From the NCBI RefSeq assembly GCF_039541915.1, contig NZ_BAABHD010000028.1, positions 73,830 through 137,829 on the forward strand: DNA of 64,000 nt. Direction: 5' to 3'. Source of the stretch: Nibrella saemangeumensis. Its GTDB lineage: Bacteria; Bacteroidota; Bacteroidia; Cytophagales; Spirosomataceae. The position numbers and the translations under genes were made by a program. Below are positions 17,386 through 26,446 of the stretch, in pieces (the first letter of the stretch is position 1; every line of letters begins with the position of its first letter). The notes under the pieces were generated by a model. It ran no database searches, was not told where the DNA came from, and worked only from the letters and a program-made list of their open reading frames with translations.

Positions 17386-17488
17386 CGGAACGCGGTGTGA
17401 CTGCGGACCAGTGACGCGGATTAAGTGGATCTACACAGGTGTTCATCTTTGTAAATCCGCCTAATTCGCGTCATTTGCGTTCTATTCA
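17386..17488. repeat. Nonad-repeat hairpin after dxs
   Basis: The right part runs in degenerate 9-mers (AAATCCGCC, TAATTCGCG, TCATTTGCG, TTCTATTCA from 17453). The left part carries the complement of these units; GCGGATT at 17416-17422 pairs with AATCCGC at 17454-17460. It lies between dxs and the aspartate kinase gene and has the same architecture as the heptad elements with a period of nine. Confidence 0.6.
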
Positions 17489-17508
17489 ATTGTAGTTAAT
17501 AGCAACAA

Positions 17509-18771
17509 ATGAAAGTCTATAAATTTGGCGGAGCCTCGGTCAGGAACGCCGACGGTGTACGGAATCTGGCCGAAATTGTACACACGCAGGCTAACGGCGA
17601 TCTGGTGGTTGTAGTGTCGGCCATGGGTAAAACAACCAATGCGCTGGAGGATGTCGTCCGGGCTTGTTACCAACATCAGCCGGAAGAAACCCAGAGCCGC
17701 TGGCAGGCCGTTCGGGCATACCACGAGGCTATCATCAACGAGCTGACCGATAACGTTCCGGACCCCGCCTTTGCCGGCGTTTTTGATACGTTTACCAAAT
17801 TGGAAGCGTATCTCCGCCAAACGCCCGACGGCTCCTACGACTGCGTATACGACCAGATTGTATCCATGGGAGAGGTAATCTCCACGCAAATAGTAGCCGC
17901 TTACCTCAACAGTCTTGGTATTCAGACGCACTGGGCTGACGCCCGGCAACTAATCCGCACCGACGATACCTACCGCGAAGGGAAGGTAGACTGGGACATT
18001 ACCTGCCGGCACATTCAGCAGATGGCGCAGCCGGTCGAGGGAGTTATCGTTACCCAGGGATTTATTGGTCAGACACCGGATGGATTGACCACAACGCTTG
18101 GTCGCGAAGGCTCCGACTACACAGCGGCCATCTTTGCTTACTGCCTGAATGCCGAAAGCGTTACGATCTGGAAAGACGTACCGGGCGTTTTAAATGCTGA
18201 TCCCAAGTGGTTTGATGAAACGGTACTGCTGGAGAAACTGACCTATCAGGATGCCATTGAACTGGCTTATTACGGTGCTACCGTTATCCATCCGAAGACC
18301 ATTAAGCCCTTACAAAACAAAGACATCACGCTGTATGTGCGATCGTTTCTGCAGCCTGAGAAGCCCGGTACCGAAATCTGCAATAACGAGCATCATCTCG
18401 AAATCTCCTCCTTTATCTTCAAGATTAACCAAATGCTGATTTCTCTGCACCCCTACGACTTCTCGTTTATTGCCGAACAGAACCTGAGCCGTATATTCAG
18501 CCGCTTTGCTGAAGCCGGGGTGAAGATCAACCTCATGCAAAATACCGCCATCAGTTTCTCCGTAGTCGTTGACAGCAACCCCGACAAGATACCGGCGCTG
18601 CTGAACCAACTGAAGCAGGATTTTCGGGTTACCTACAACGACGGTCTGGAACTCATTACCATCCGTTACTATAACCAAAGCACCATTGACCGGGTATGTG
18701 TCAATAAGAAACTCTTGCTGGAGCAGAAAAGCCGCTATACGGTACAGCTTGTGGTGAAAGATCGGGGGTAA
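17509..18771 (+). CDS. lysC: Aspartate kinase
   Basis: Aspartate kinase phosphorylates L-aspartate, the first step toward lysine, threonine and methionine. The 420-residue protein begins with KFGGASV (the ATP/aspartate site; the common form is KFGGTS), has TTLGREGSDYTAA (about residue 205), WKDVPGVLNADPKW and AELAYYGA-like IELAYYGATVIHPKTI motifs, followed by regulatory ACT domains (about 300-420). There is no homoserine dehydrogenase fusion. It fits a monofunctional, probably feedback-regulated enzyme. thrC of the same pathway lies elsewhere in the window (60654-61961). Confidence 0.95.
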   Translation: MKVYKFGGASVRNADGVRNLAEIVHTQANGDLVVVVSAMGKTTNALEDVVRACYQHQPEETQSRWQAVRAYHEAIINELTDNVPDPAFAGVFDTFTKLEAYLRQTPDGSYDCVYDQIVSMGEVISTQIVAAYLNSLGIQTHWADARQLIRTDDTYREGKVDWDITCRHIQQMAQPVEGVIVTQGFIGQTPDGLTTTLGREGSDYTAAIFAYCLNAESVTIWKDVPGVLNADPKWFDETVLLEKLTYQDAIELAYYGATVIHPKTIKPLQNKDITLYVRSFLQPEKPGTEICNNEHHLEISSFIFKINQMLISLHPYDFSFIAEQNLSRIFSRFAEAGVKINLMQNTAISFSVVVDSNPDKIPALLNQLKQDFRVTYNDGLELITIRYYNQSTIDRVCVNKKLLLEQKSRYTVQLVVKDRG

Positions 18772-18807
18772 CGTATCGTAACCTATGGGCCTTAGCCAAT
18801 GGGTAGG

Positions 18808-19842
18808 TTAGAACTTCGGGCACGGAATTTTTTTGTCTTTGCGACGGACGCGGTTCTTCTTGCCGATCTCAAGCCGGTCGAAGGTATATGACAGCGATAT
18901 TTCGTGGGAGCCCCCACTGGCAAAGCCCAGCGTAGATACCGTAGCATCGTAGCTGTAACCGATAGAAAAATGATCGGCGCGGTAGCCGACCAGCACCGCC
19001 AGCGCATCGTGGTTATTGATGTTCTGGGCGTACTTCTTAATGGGTAACCCCCGGTACCAGAGTCCCACCGTGATGGGCGAATAAGTCAGGTAGGCACCGG
19101 CGTCCAACTGGTCATATTTGCCTTGAAATTTGTAAAGAACAGCTGGCGAGAAACTGATCTCCCGATCCCATTCATCGGCGGTGCCGGTAAAGCCGTCGAG
19201 CGGTATGCGCAGACCAGCATGAAAGCTTCCTTTCATGGGCAGGCGGCTGTTGTCACCCACAAAAAAACCCTGATTAGGCCGGTTGATGTGGTGCGCCGAA
19301 ATGCCCATCCAGAACCAGTCGGAGTAGTATAAACCACCCGTTGAAAAGTCGAGGTAGTTGTTGTTAGGTTGTCCACCGGCCAGAATCGGATCGCTGCTCG
19401 GGTTTCCTGTGAAGCCGTTACTCGAGAGCTGATCGCCGAATGTTAATCCAAAGTAGTTGATATTCCGGTTTACATACGACCCCTGCAGGCCCAGCCGGAC
19501 AAACGACTCTTCACCCACCTGAAACTGGTACGAGTATTGTAAGCCAATGTCAGTCGACCGGATGCGGCCCTGCCCCTGGTTATCATTGACGAGCAGCAGC
19601 CCAATTCCGCTGTTGAAGCGCGGCATATAGTGGTCAACACCAACCGCCGAAGTGACGTAGTTGGTAATAGCGGGCCACTGGTTGCGGTAATTTACTGTCA
19701 CTCTGGGAGCCAGCGCTGAGCCCGCAAACGCGGGATTCAGGTATAAAGGAGCCGCAAAAAATTGCGTAAACTGGGGGTCCTGCGCCTGAGCCAGATGCCC
19801 CAGCAGGAGCGTCATACCGATTAGAATAGATTTCTTACCCAT
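18808..19842 (-). CDS. PorP/SprF family type IX secretion system membrane protein
   Basis: The 344-residue protein has a signal peptide (AQAQDPQFTQFF, cleavage near residue 20) and the family start YLNPAFAGS followed by a beta-barrel of about 14 strands with repeated glycine-rich turns. PorP/SprF proteins sit in the outer membrane and serve T9SS cargo with type-B C-terminal signals, as SprF does for SprB. Its gene diverges from a gene for exactly such a cargo (20111-23788), 268 bp away, so the two are probably partners. It converges on the aspartate kinase gene with a 36-bp gap. Confidence 0.93.
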   Translation of the reverse strand: MGKKSILIGMTLLLGHLAQAQDPQFTQFFAAPLYLNPAFAGSALAPRVTVNYRNQWPAITNYVTSAVGVDHYMPRFNSGIGLLLVNDNQGQGRIRSTDIGLQYSYQFQVGEESFVRLGLQGSYVNRNINYFGLTFGDQLSSNGFTGNPSSDPILAGGQPNNNYLDFSTGGLYYSDWFWMGISAHHINRPNQGFFVGDNSRLPMKGSFHAGLRIPLDGFTGTADEWDREISFSPAVLYKFQGKYDQLDAGAYLTYSPITVGLWYRGLPIKKYAQNINNHDALAVLVGYRADHFSIGYSYDATVSTLGFASGGSHEISLSYTFDRLEIGKKNRVRRKDKKIPCPKF

Positions 19843-20110
19843 AGGTGGGGGAGTTAGTGCAAAAAGTTTGCCACCGTTCTTCTCAAAGAATACGATATTA
19901 CTGATAAAAAAGTATACAGGCTGCCAATCCGGAAAAGAGTTTATTCAATGACCCCTGGAGCAGCGTAAATTTTGCTTACTTGTGCAGTCAATAGTACAAC
20001 GATTCCTGTATAAAATTTTACGAAACCGTTTTCGTTTACATTAACGTAAAGGCCCCTTCATCTGTTATGCCTGGGGGAGAGTTTGAACAGGATGGCTAAC
20101 GGTAAATTAC

Positions 20111-23100
20111 ATGTACTTCACTATACTACATAAACAGATTTTTGGCTTATTACTGGCACTTGTGCTGATTGGTGGATGGACTACTGCCGTTCAGGCTCAG
20201 GTGCTGGACCCGCTTCCCGGCGGAGTTACTGTTCGTGGTAAGTTTTGTATACCGGTTGATGAGGAGTGTAAAACAGACTCGCTGACATTTTCTGATACAA
20301 CACGGAACGGAGCGAGGATTCAATGGGCCTTTGAAGATCCCGCCGGCGGGCAGAGTAGATTTGTAAACGGCAGTATTGCCAAACAAATCTATACACAACC
20401 TGGCATATACACGATCTATCTAAAACGTGATACTACAGCTTCATCTCTACCGATTCCTATCAGAGTTAACATCGGCGTTCCACCCCCGCCCTTTCAGGGA
20501 TGGCGTCCGGATACCACGATTTGCCAGGGAGAAACGATTGATCTGAACCCTTATCCAAATCGCACAGCATCTCAGTATCAATACCTGTGGTATCCGAAAG
20601 GCGATACCACGCAGGTGCTTAAGGTGGATAGCTCAGGCTGTTACTCGGTCGAAGTACGCGACCCGGAAACCGGCTGTACTACGCAGGACCGTATTAATGT
20701 AGACGTCTGTGGCGAGCAGAAACAGGCACAGGGAGTTAAATGGTACTTTGGTGGCAATGCTGGTCTTGACTTTGGTAGCGGGGGAGCTACGCCGATTGAA
20801 GACGCCAAACTAAATACCATAGAAGGGTCTTCATCCATCGCTAATACCAAAGGCGAACTGCTGTTCTACTCCGACGGACTTACCATTTTCGACAAGAACG
20901 GCGACCGCATGCCTTCGGTGGTTTTCGACCTGAATGGTAAACCCCAACTGGTACAAAATGATACTACCAGGCTGGGCGGAAACCAGTTATCAACCCAATC
21001 GGCCCTGATTGTGCCGAAGCCGACCTGTCGGGGTTGCGAGTACCTGTATTACGTCTACACCACGGCCGAAATCAACGGTACACAGCAATTGACCTACAGC
21101 ATTGTAGATATGCGCTACAACAACGGCAAAGGGGCTGTTGTCGAGAAAAACATTCCGCTGGTAGAGCAAAGTACCGAACGCTCGGCTTCCGTTAAAAATG
21201 AGCGTGACAGCACCTATTGGGTCATTACGCACGACTACGGCACCAACCGCTTCCGGGTGTACCACCTGACCGAAAGCGATACCAAAGAAGAGAAAATTTA
21301 CGACCTGGGGCAGGCTCATGATACACCCATTCGCGGGGAAGGCTATATGAAGATTGGCCCGGCCGACACCAGTGGCAACGGTGACCGTCCCATGGCGGTG
21401 GTTATACCGGGCCCACCAACCAACTCGATTGACTTGTTTACTTTCAACGACTCCACGGGAACCCTCACCTTTAATCGAACAATTCCATTGGGGCCAGCCC
21501 CGCCCAAGGCGTACGGAGTTGAATTTTCGCCGGATGGTACGAAGCTCTACGTGTCCATGCTTGGGGACTCGGCTAATAACAATATGTCGTACCTGCTGAG
21601 CTATGACCTGACCCAAACCGATTCGGCCAGTTTTGCTGAGTCCAGGGTTGTTATTGACAGCTCGTCGACCCGACAGTACGGAGCGCTGCAGATCGCCCCG
21701 GACGGCAAGATTTACGTGGCTATAAAAGGCAGCAATACCCTGGGGGTTATCGAGAACCCTGATGGTGGAAGTTTACTGGACAGCCTGCGCTTTAATCCAC
21801 GCGGGCAGAGCCTCGGCGGCAAAACCAGTCAACTGGGCCTGCCCAACCTGGTGGCGAACTTTAACGACCAATCCAGCGGTCCGGGAATATCCTACGCCGA
21901 TACCTGCGCCGGCTCCCCAACCACCTTTGAAATCGGGCCTAACTGTCCAAAGCTGAAGGAAACATACACCCTAACGTTTGGCGACGGCAGCGCTCCGTTG
22001 TCCTTTACCTCGGCTCAGCCCAAAACGCATACCTATCAAAAAGCGGGGGTTTACCCAATCAGTCTGCGGATTGTGACCGAGAAAGCGACCGGCGGCATCT
22101 GTAAAGATACGCTGATCCGCGACACAGTCACCATTGTTGATCCTCCTCCAAAAATAGAACTGGGACCAGATATTGACTCCTGTCGGATTAGTGTGACACT
22201 GGACGCCAAAGTGCAGGCAGCAGCGTATTACTGGATATTTAACAGGCGGGTCATCGGGCGAACAAAGCAACTTACCGCTACCCGAACGGGGCAGTATGTG
22301 ATTGTTGCCGCCAACGGAGAGTGTTTCGAGACCGATACCATTCAGGTTGTGCTCAGACGTCCGCCTTCGCTGGATTTGGGCCCCGATACAACGTTTTGCC
22401 AGGGAACATCCTACAACCTGACAGTGCCCCAGCAAACCTGGACCAAGTTCCAGTGGAGCAATGGCACTACCCAGCGCGACAATCCGGTGACCCAGCCAGG
22501 TACCTATTTTGTGAAAGCACAGAACAATCTGGGTTGCGAAAATAGTGATACCATTAACCTGCGGCAGTTACCGAAACCTGTTCTGGCGGCTACGCTGAAA
22601 GGCCCAACTACCTGTACGGCGGTCGATGGGTCTATTGAGGTACAGCCAACACCCGCAGGGTCGTATACCTACGTCTGGAGCCAGGCTAGCGGAGCTGCGT
22701 TGCCGAGCACAACCAACCGACAGACTGATCTAGCAGAAGGAGGGTATCGTGTAAACGCTACCAATGAGAACGCCTGCTCAGTTGATACGTCGTTCACATT
22801 AAACTCACCGGTCAATCAACTCCGGGTGGCCTCCCAGCCAACGGCGGCCCTATGTAGTCAGCCAAATAGCGGTTCGATAGCGCTGACGATTACCGGGAGT
22901 ACACCATCCACGTACATCTGGCTTGATGCCGGCGGTAATCAGATTAGTCAGAACCCAATACTTTCCGGAGCACTGCCGGGTATCTATAGCGTGGAAGTTA
23001 CCGATGTGGGTGGCTGCAAGGCCACCGCCAATAACATCCGGGTAGGCCTTGATAGTACCGGGTTTGCCAGCCTTGGTCCTGATCGCCGGATCTGCGTAGG

Positions 23101-23788
23101 GGATACGGCCGTGCTGATTCCGATCGACGGCGGTGGTCAGGCGGGTAATACGTACCAGTGGAGTACCGGCGCCAACGGGCGGTCGGTTGTTGTAAATGCT
23201 CCGGGTTCTTATTCCATTGTGGTTCGCAATACCATCACAGGTTGTGTAGGTCGCAGCACGGTGCAGGTTACCAATAAGCCTCAGCCGGAGTTTTCGCTGA
23301 CGAAAGAAGCAAATCTATGCGTACCCGACAACGGGGTAGCCCAACTCACAGCAGGTGGTGCAGCCGGATTGCGGTTCTATTGGCCTCAATTGCAGGATAG
23401 CAGCCGCACGGTAACCGTCAGGCAGGTAGGAACCTATCAGCTTCAGGTAACCAATCCGGATGGATGCACGGCCACCGATGCCGCTCAGGTCCTGGATCTG
23501 TGTGACCCGCGGGTAGTGACGCCGGAAGCATTTACGCCAAACGGCGACGGCGTGAACGATGCCTTTTCGGTATTTACCGCCTACATCACTGACTTTGACC
23601 TGAAGATCTTTAACCGATGGGGTGAAGTGATCTTCCACAGCGATGATCCGGAGAAGCGATGGGATGGTACGTACCGGGGCGCATTGTATCCATCGATGCT
23701 GTACGCGTACGTCATATCCTTCAAAAGCCAGTATTTTCCGGAGCGTCCGAAGGAGGTAAAACGGGGGTCTGTTCTGCTGATCCGGTAG
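20111..23788 (+). CDS. Large secreted protein with propeller-like, PKD/Ig-like and type-B T9SS C-terminal domain
   Basis: A 1225-residue exported protein. After a signal peptide (about 1-29) come a PKD-like domain (about 55-115), a region starting KWYFGGNAGLDFGSGG that resembles the propeller region common in gliding-associated proteins (about 208-590), a PKD domain (about 620-700), several Ig-like Cys-pair repeats each starting LGPD and a disulfide-type loop (about 705-1120), and the C-terminal CHU_C domain: FTPNGDGVNDAF, LKIFNRWGEVIF, WDGTYRG, YAYVISF (about 1140-1225). That domain is the type-B sorting signal for T9SS export. Likely an adhesin or surface-anchored protein; ligand unknown. 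Its probable transporter partner is the divergent PorP/SprF gene. Confidence 0.92.
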   Translation: MYFTILHKQIFGLLLALVLIGGWTTAVQAQVLDPLPGGVTVRGKFCIPVDEECKTDSLTFSDTTRNGARIQWAFEDPAGGQSRFVNGSIAKQIYTQPGIYTIYLKRDTTASSLPIPIRVNIGVPPPPFQGWRPDTTICQGETIDLNPYPNRTASQYQYLWYPKGDTTQVLKVDSSGCYSVEVRDPETGCTTQDRINVDVCGEQKQAQGVKWYFGGNAGLDFGSGGATPIEDAKLNTIEGSSSIANTKGELLFYSDGLTIFDKNGDRMPSVVFDLNGKPQLVQNDTTRLGGNQLSTQSALIVPKPTCRGCEYLYYVYTTAEINGTQQLTYSIVDMRYNNGKGAVVEKNIPLVEQSTERSASVKNERDSTYWVITHDYGTNRFRVYHLTESDTKEEKIYDLGQAHDTPIRGEGYMKIGPADTSGNGDRPMAVVIPGPPTNSIDLFTFNDSTGTLTFNRTIPLGPAPPKAYGVEFSPDGTKLYVSMLGDSANNNMSYLLSYDLTQTDSASFAESRVVIDSSSTRQYGALQIAPDGKIYVAIKGSNTLGVIENPDGGSLLDSLRFNPRGQSLGGKTSQLGLPNLVANFNDQSSGPGISYADTCAGSPTTFEIGPNCPKLKETYTLTFGDGSAPLSFTSAQPKTHTYQKAGVYPISLRIVTEKATGGICKDTLIRDTVTIVDPPPKIELGPDIDSCRISVTLDAKVQAAAYYWIFNRRVIGRTKQLTATRTGQYVIVAANGECFETDTIQVVLRRPPSLDLGPDTTFCQGTSYNLTVPQQTWTKFQWSNGTTQRDNPVTQPGTYFVKAQNNLGCENSDTINLRQLPKPVLAATLKGPTTCTAVDGSIEVQPTPAGSYTYVWSQASGAALPSTTNRQTDLAEGGYRVNATNENACSVDTSFTLNSPVNQLRVASQPTAALCSQPNSGSIALTITGSTPSTYIWLDAGGNQISQNPILSGALPGIYSVEVTDVGGCKATANNIRVGLDSTGFASLGPDRRICVGDTAVLIPIDGGGQAGNTYQWSTGANGRSVVVNAPGSYSIVVRNTITGCVGRSTVQVTNKPQPEFSLTKEANLCVPDNGVAQLTAGGAAGLRFYWPQLQDSSRTVTVRQVGTYQLQVTNPDGCTATDAAQVLDLCDPRVVTPEAFTPNGDGVNDAFSVFTAYITDFDLKIFNRWGEVIFHSDDPEKRWDGTYRGALYPSMLYAYVISFKSQYFPERPKEVKRGSVLLIR

Positions 23789-23879
23789 TGCTATTTTGCC
23801 GTTTTTTTCGTAAATTTACCCAAAACAGACGGTCAAAATTTACTTTTACCGGACTGGAAAAAGACGAACAGATAAACAC

Positions 23880-24908
23880 ATGCGGAAAGACTTCATGAAA
23901 GGAACCACAGATGGGATGACAGCCACCGACCGTGAAATCGAACGGGCTTTGCGGCCGCTTTCGTTCGATGATTTTACGGGTCAGAAAAAGGTGCTCGACA
24001 ACCTGGAAGTGTTTGTAAAAGCAGCCAAGCAGCGGGCCGAAGCCCTCGACCATGTGCTGCTGCACGGCCCTCCTGGTCTGGGTAAAACCACCCTGTCGCA
24101 TATTATTGCCAATGAATTGAACGCCAACATCAAGATGACTTCCGGGCCGGTGCTCGACAAACCCAGCGATCTGGCGGGTTTGCTGACCAACCTTCAACCG
24201 AACGACGTTTTGTTCATTGACGAGATTCACCGGCTTAACCCAGTCGTGGAAGAGTACTTGTACTCGGCCATGGAGGATTACAAGATTGACATTATGCTCG
24301 ACTCCGGCCCCAACGCCCGGACCGTGCAGATCAAACTCAATCCGTTTACACTCATTGGGGCCACCACGCGGGCGGGTATGCTGACGTCTCCGCTGCGGGC
24401 CCGGTTTGGTATCAGTTGCCGGCTAGAGTATTACGATGCCAAACTGCTGACCTCTATTGTGCAGCGCTCGGCCGCCATCCTGGCCACTCCCATTGATGAG
24501 GAGGGAGCCTATGAGATTGCCCGCCGGAGCCGGGGTACCCCGCGGATCGCCAATAACCTGCTGCGCCGGACCCGTGACTTTGCGCAGGTGAAAGGCGATG
24601 GCTACATCAACGTCGACATTGCTGAAATGGCACTGACGGCACTCGACGTAGACCAGAACGGGCTGGACGATATGGATAACCGCATTTTGTCGACCATTAT
24701 CGAGAAGTTTAAAGGCGGGCCGGTAGGGATCTCTACGATTGCCACGGCTTGTGGCGAAGAGGCAGAAACGATTGAAGAGGTATACGAGCCGTTTCTGATT
24801 CAGGAGGGGTATTTAAAGCGTACGTCAAGGGGGCGTGAGGCCACCGAAAAGGCGTATCATCACCTCGGTGTTATACCGACGTACCGAACTGGTGAATTAT
24901 TCGGTTAG
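23880..24908 (+). CDS. ruvB: Holliday junction branch migration helicase RuvB
   Basis: RuvB is the AAA+ motor that drives branch migration with RuvA in recombination repair. The 342-residue length is normal. Motifs are Walker A GPPGLGKTT (about 63-71), Walker B DEIHRL (about 112), sensor I GATTRAGMLTSPLRARFG with the arginine finger, and sensor II GTPRIANNLLRRTRDFA, followed by the winged-helix domain (about 260-342). The ATG at 23880 is used; a second ATG at 23895 is an alternative since the first residues are poorly conserved. It stands alone and ends at a strong terminator. Confidence 0.97.
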   Translation: MRKDFMKGTTDGMTATDREIERALRPLSFDDFTGQKKVLDNLEVFVKAAKQRAEALDHVLLHGPPGLGKTTLSHIIANELNANIKMTSGPVLDKPSDLAGLLTNLQPNDVLFIDEIHRLNPVVEEYLYSAMEDYKIDIMLDSGPNARTVQIKLNPFTLIGATTRAGMLTSPLRARFGISCRLEYYDAKLLTSIVQRSAAILATPIDEEGAYEIARRSRGTPRIANNLLRRTRDFAQVKGDGYINVDIAEMALTALDVDQNGLDDMDNRILSTIIEKFKGGPVGISTIATACGEEAETIEEVYEPFLIQEGYLKRTSRGREATEKAYHHLGVIPTYRTGELFG

Positions 24909-24922
24909 TCTATCAAGTTAGT

Positions 24923-24961
24923 AGCAAAAAAGGCAACCTGTTGTGGGTTGCCTTTTTTGCT
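24923..24961. terminator. Bidirectional terminator between ruvB and the ArsR gene
   Basis: A 16-bp perfect stem (24923-24938 with 24946-24961) around GGCAACC/GGTTGCC has A-runs on one side and T-runs on the other, so it can terminate both convergent genes. Confidence 0.9.
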
Positions 24962-25270
24962 CTAGCTCAGAATCTTGCTTCGGTAAATACACTCAATAAT
25001 CTCGGATACAGCGTTGTCGACCAAAAAGTAATAAATATTCTTCCCACTCCTTCGTATCTCCAGAATGCCCTTGTCCCTCATGTTGATCAGGTGGTGAGAA
25101 ATCAGAGACTGCTCGGCGTTCAGATTCTTGTAAATCGTCGAGACGTTCAGTTCCTTATTCTCGTTCAGCATCTGGATAATCTTAATGCGCAACGGATGAG
25201 CTACGGCTTTCAACACATACGCAGCTCGCTCAATCTTTTTTTCGTCGTCTAACACTTTTTCTGTTGCCAT
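24962..25270 (-). CDS. ArsR-type winged-helix transcriptional regulator
   Basis: A 102-residue single winged-helix domain: VLKAVAHPLRIKIIQML (residues 20-36), the recognition helix QSLISHHLINMRDKGIL (about 54-70) and the wing SGKNIYYFLVDN. It lacks the ELCVCDL metal-binding cysteines of arsenic/cadmium sensors and has no Cys at all, so the inducer is not a thiol-bound metal by that site. No obvious target gene is adjacent apart from the EamA transporter 200 bp upstream on the same strand. The target set is unknown. Confidence 0.9.
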   Translation of the reverse strand: MATEKVLDDEKKIERAAYVLKAVAHPLRIKIIQMLNENKELNVSTIYKNLNAEQSLISHHLINMRDKGILEIRRSGKNIYYFLVDNAVSEIIECIYRSKILS

Positions 25271-25471
25271 AATAACCTACTGTTGGGTGTGCCGTGAAAA
25301 GTTAACTAAATTCTGGAACTAACAGATAAATAGATGGTTGAATGTCAGTGTGAATTTATCGTAAGGCCTCTTTTTTTATCCTATAATAAAATGTGAACCT
25401 TTTAATTATTAACCGAGGCATATAACCATTGTTTGAAAGAATAGTAAATAGATGAGGTCTATAGGATAAAT

Positions 25472-26401
25472 TTATCGTTTGCCTCGCCAGCTAATGAGAA
25501 AAACGCCGGCCAGCACCAGTAATGTACCCACCACCTGGAGCCAAGAGATTCTCTCGCCCAAGATGGTTGTTGCGAGCACCAGGGTGAAAATGGGTCCTAT
25601 GCTGGCGATGATGGAAGCATTACCCGACCCAACCCGTTTAATACCTTCCGCGATCAAAAACGTTGGTATAACGGTAACGCCAATGGCCATAGTTACCGCT
25701 AATCCATATACAGGAGCGGGAAATATCCCCAGGTGGAAGCCATTGTGGATAAAATTGTGGATAACTGTAGGTACTGTAGCAGCAATCAGTGCGTAACAGG
25801 TATAACGCTGTGCCCCCACTCGCGCAATCATAGAATCGCTGCCTACCAGATATACTGCGTATACGATGCCGCTTACAATCACCCAAAATGATCCGAGAAT
25901 TAGATCACGCTGTTCGCCGGTTTCTATATTTTCCAGAAAAGCCAGCAGAATACCCGCGTAGGTCAGAAACAACGCCCCCCATTGCAGTCTTGACACCGAC
26001 CGGCGGTACAGCACGGCGTTCATCAGCAGCACAAAGGTGGGATAGACAAACAGCAAAATGCGCTCCAGGCCGGCTGTAATATACACCAGTCCTAGGAAGT
26101 TGAAATAACTGGCCAGGTAGTACCCGATTATGCCCAACATTACCAGCGACAGCCACTGCCTACGTGTAAGGTTAGTCGGCGGCAACCGTTTCGACGCAGC
26201 GTAGGCGATACCTACATAAAAGGGTAGGGCAAACAGCAGTCGCAACGACAGCAGGGAAATGGCATCGATCGGGTACTGGTAAGCCAATTTGATCAGAATG
26301 CCTTTCATGGCAAAGCAAAAAGCAGACACAAAGACCATAAAGGCACCCATCAGGTAGCGAACCCTAACCCGGCTGTGAGTTGCTGTTTCAGCGTTAAGCA
26401 T
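25472..26401 (-). CDS. EamA/DMT-family transporter
   Basis: The 309-residue protein has about ten hydrophobic spans arranged as two five-span EamA repeats (about 25-150 and 165-305); the second begins LGSFWVIVSGIVYAVYLVG and ends LGERISWLQVVGTLLVLAGVFLI. The family exports or imports small metabolites such as amino acids or nucleotide precursors; the substrate cannot be told. I start at the ATG at 26401; the longer frame from 26416 would need TTG and would run into the der terminator. It lies downstream of der on the same strand, separated by that terminator. Confidence 0.9.
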   Translation of the reverse strand: MLNAETATHSRVRVRYLMGAFMVFVSAFCFAMKGILIKLAYQYPIDAISLLSLRLLFALPFYVGIAYAASKRLPPTNLTRRQWLSLVMLGIIGYYLASYFNFLGLVYITAGLERILLFVYPTFVLLMNAVLYRRSVSRLQWGALFLTYAGILLAFLENIETGEQRDLILGSFWVIVSGIVYAVYLVGSDSMIARVGAQRYTCYALIAATVPTVIHNFIHNGFHLGIFPAPVYGLAVTMAIGVTVIPTFLIAEGIKRVGSGNASIIASIGPIFTLVLATTILGERISWLQVVGTLLVLAGVFLISWRGKR

Positions 26402-26410
26402 ACGGTTGAA

Positions 26411-26438
26411 AAACAAAACCCTCCGGTGGGGGAGGGTT
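26411..26438 (-). terminator. Intrinsic terminator of der
   Basis: On the minus strand the stem AACCCTCC/GGAGGGTT (26431-26438 with 26417-26424) is followed by TTGTTTTT, 9 bp after the der stop. Confidence 0.82.
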
Positions 26439-26446
26439 CTGCTACT

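Noticed and set aside
25378..25465. Inverted repeat ATCCTATA/TATAGGAT flanking an AT-rich gap upstream of the ArsR gene
   Set aside because: Eight bases with a loop of about 70 nt in AT-rich DNA is expected by chance; no element boundary or transposase is present.
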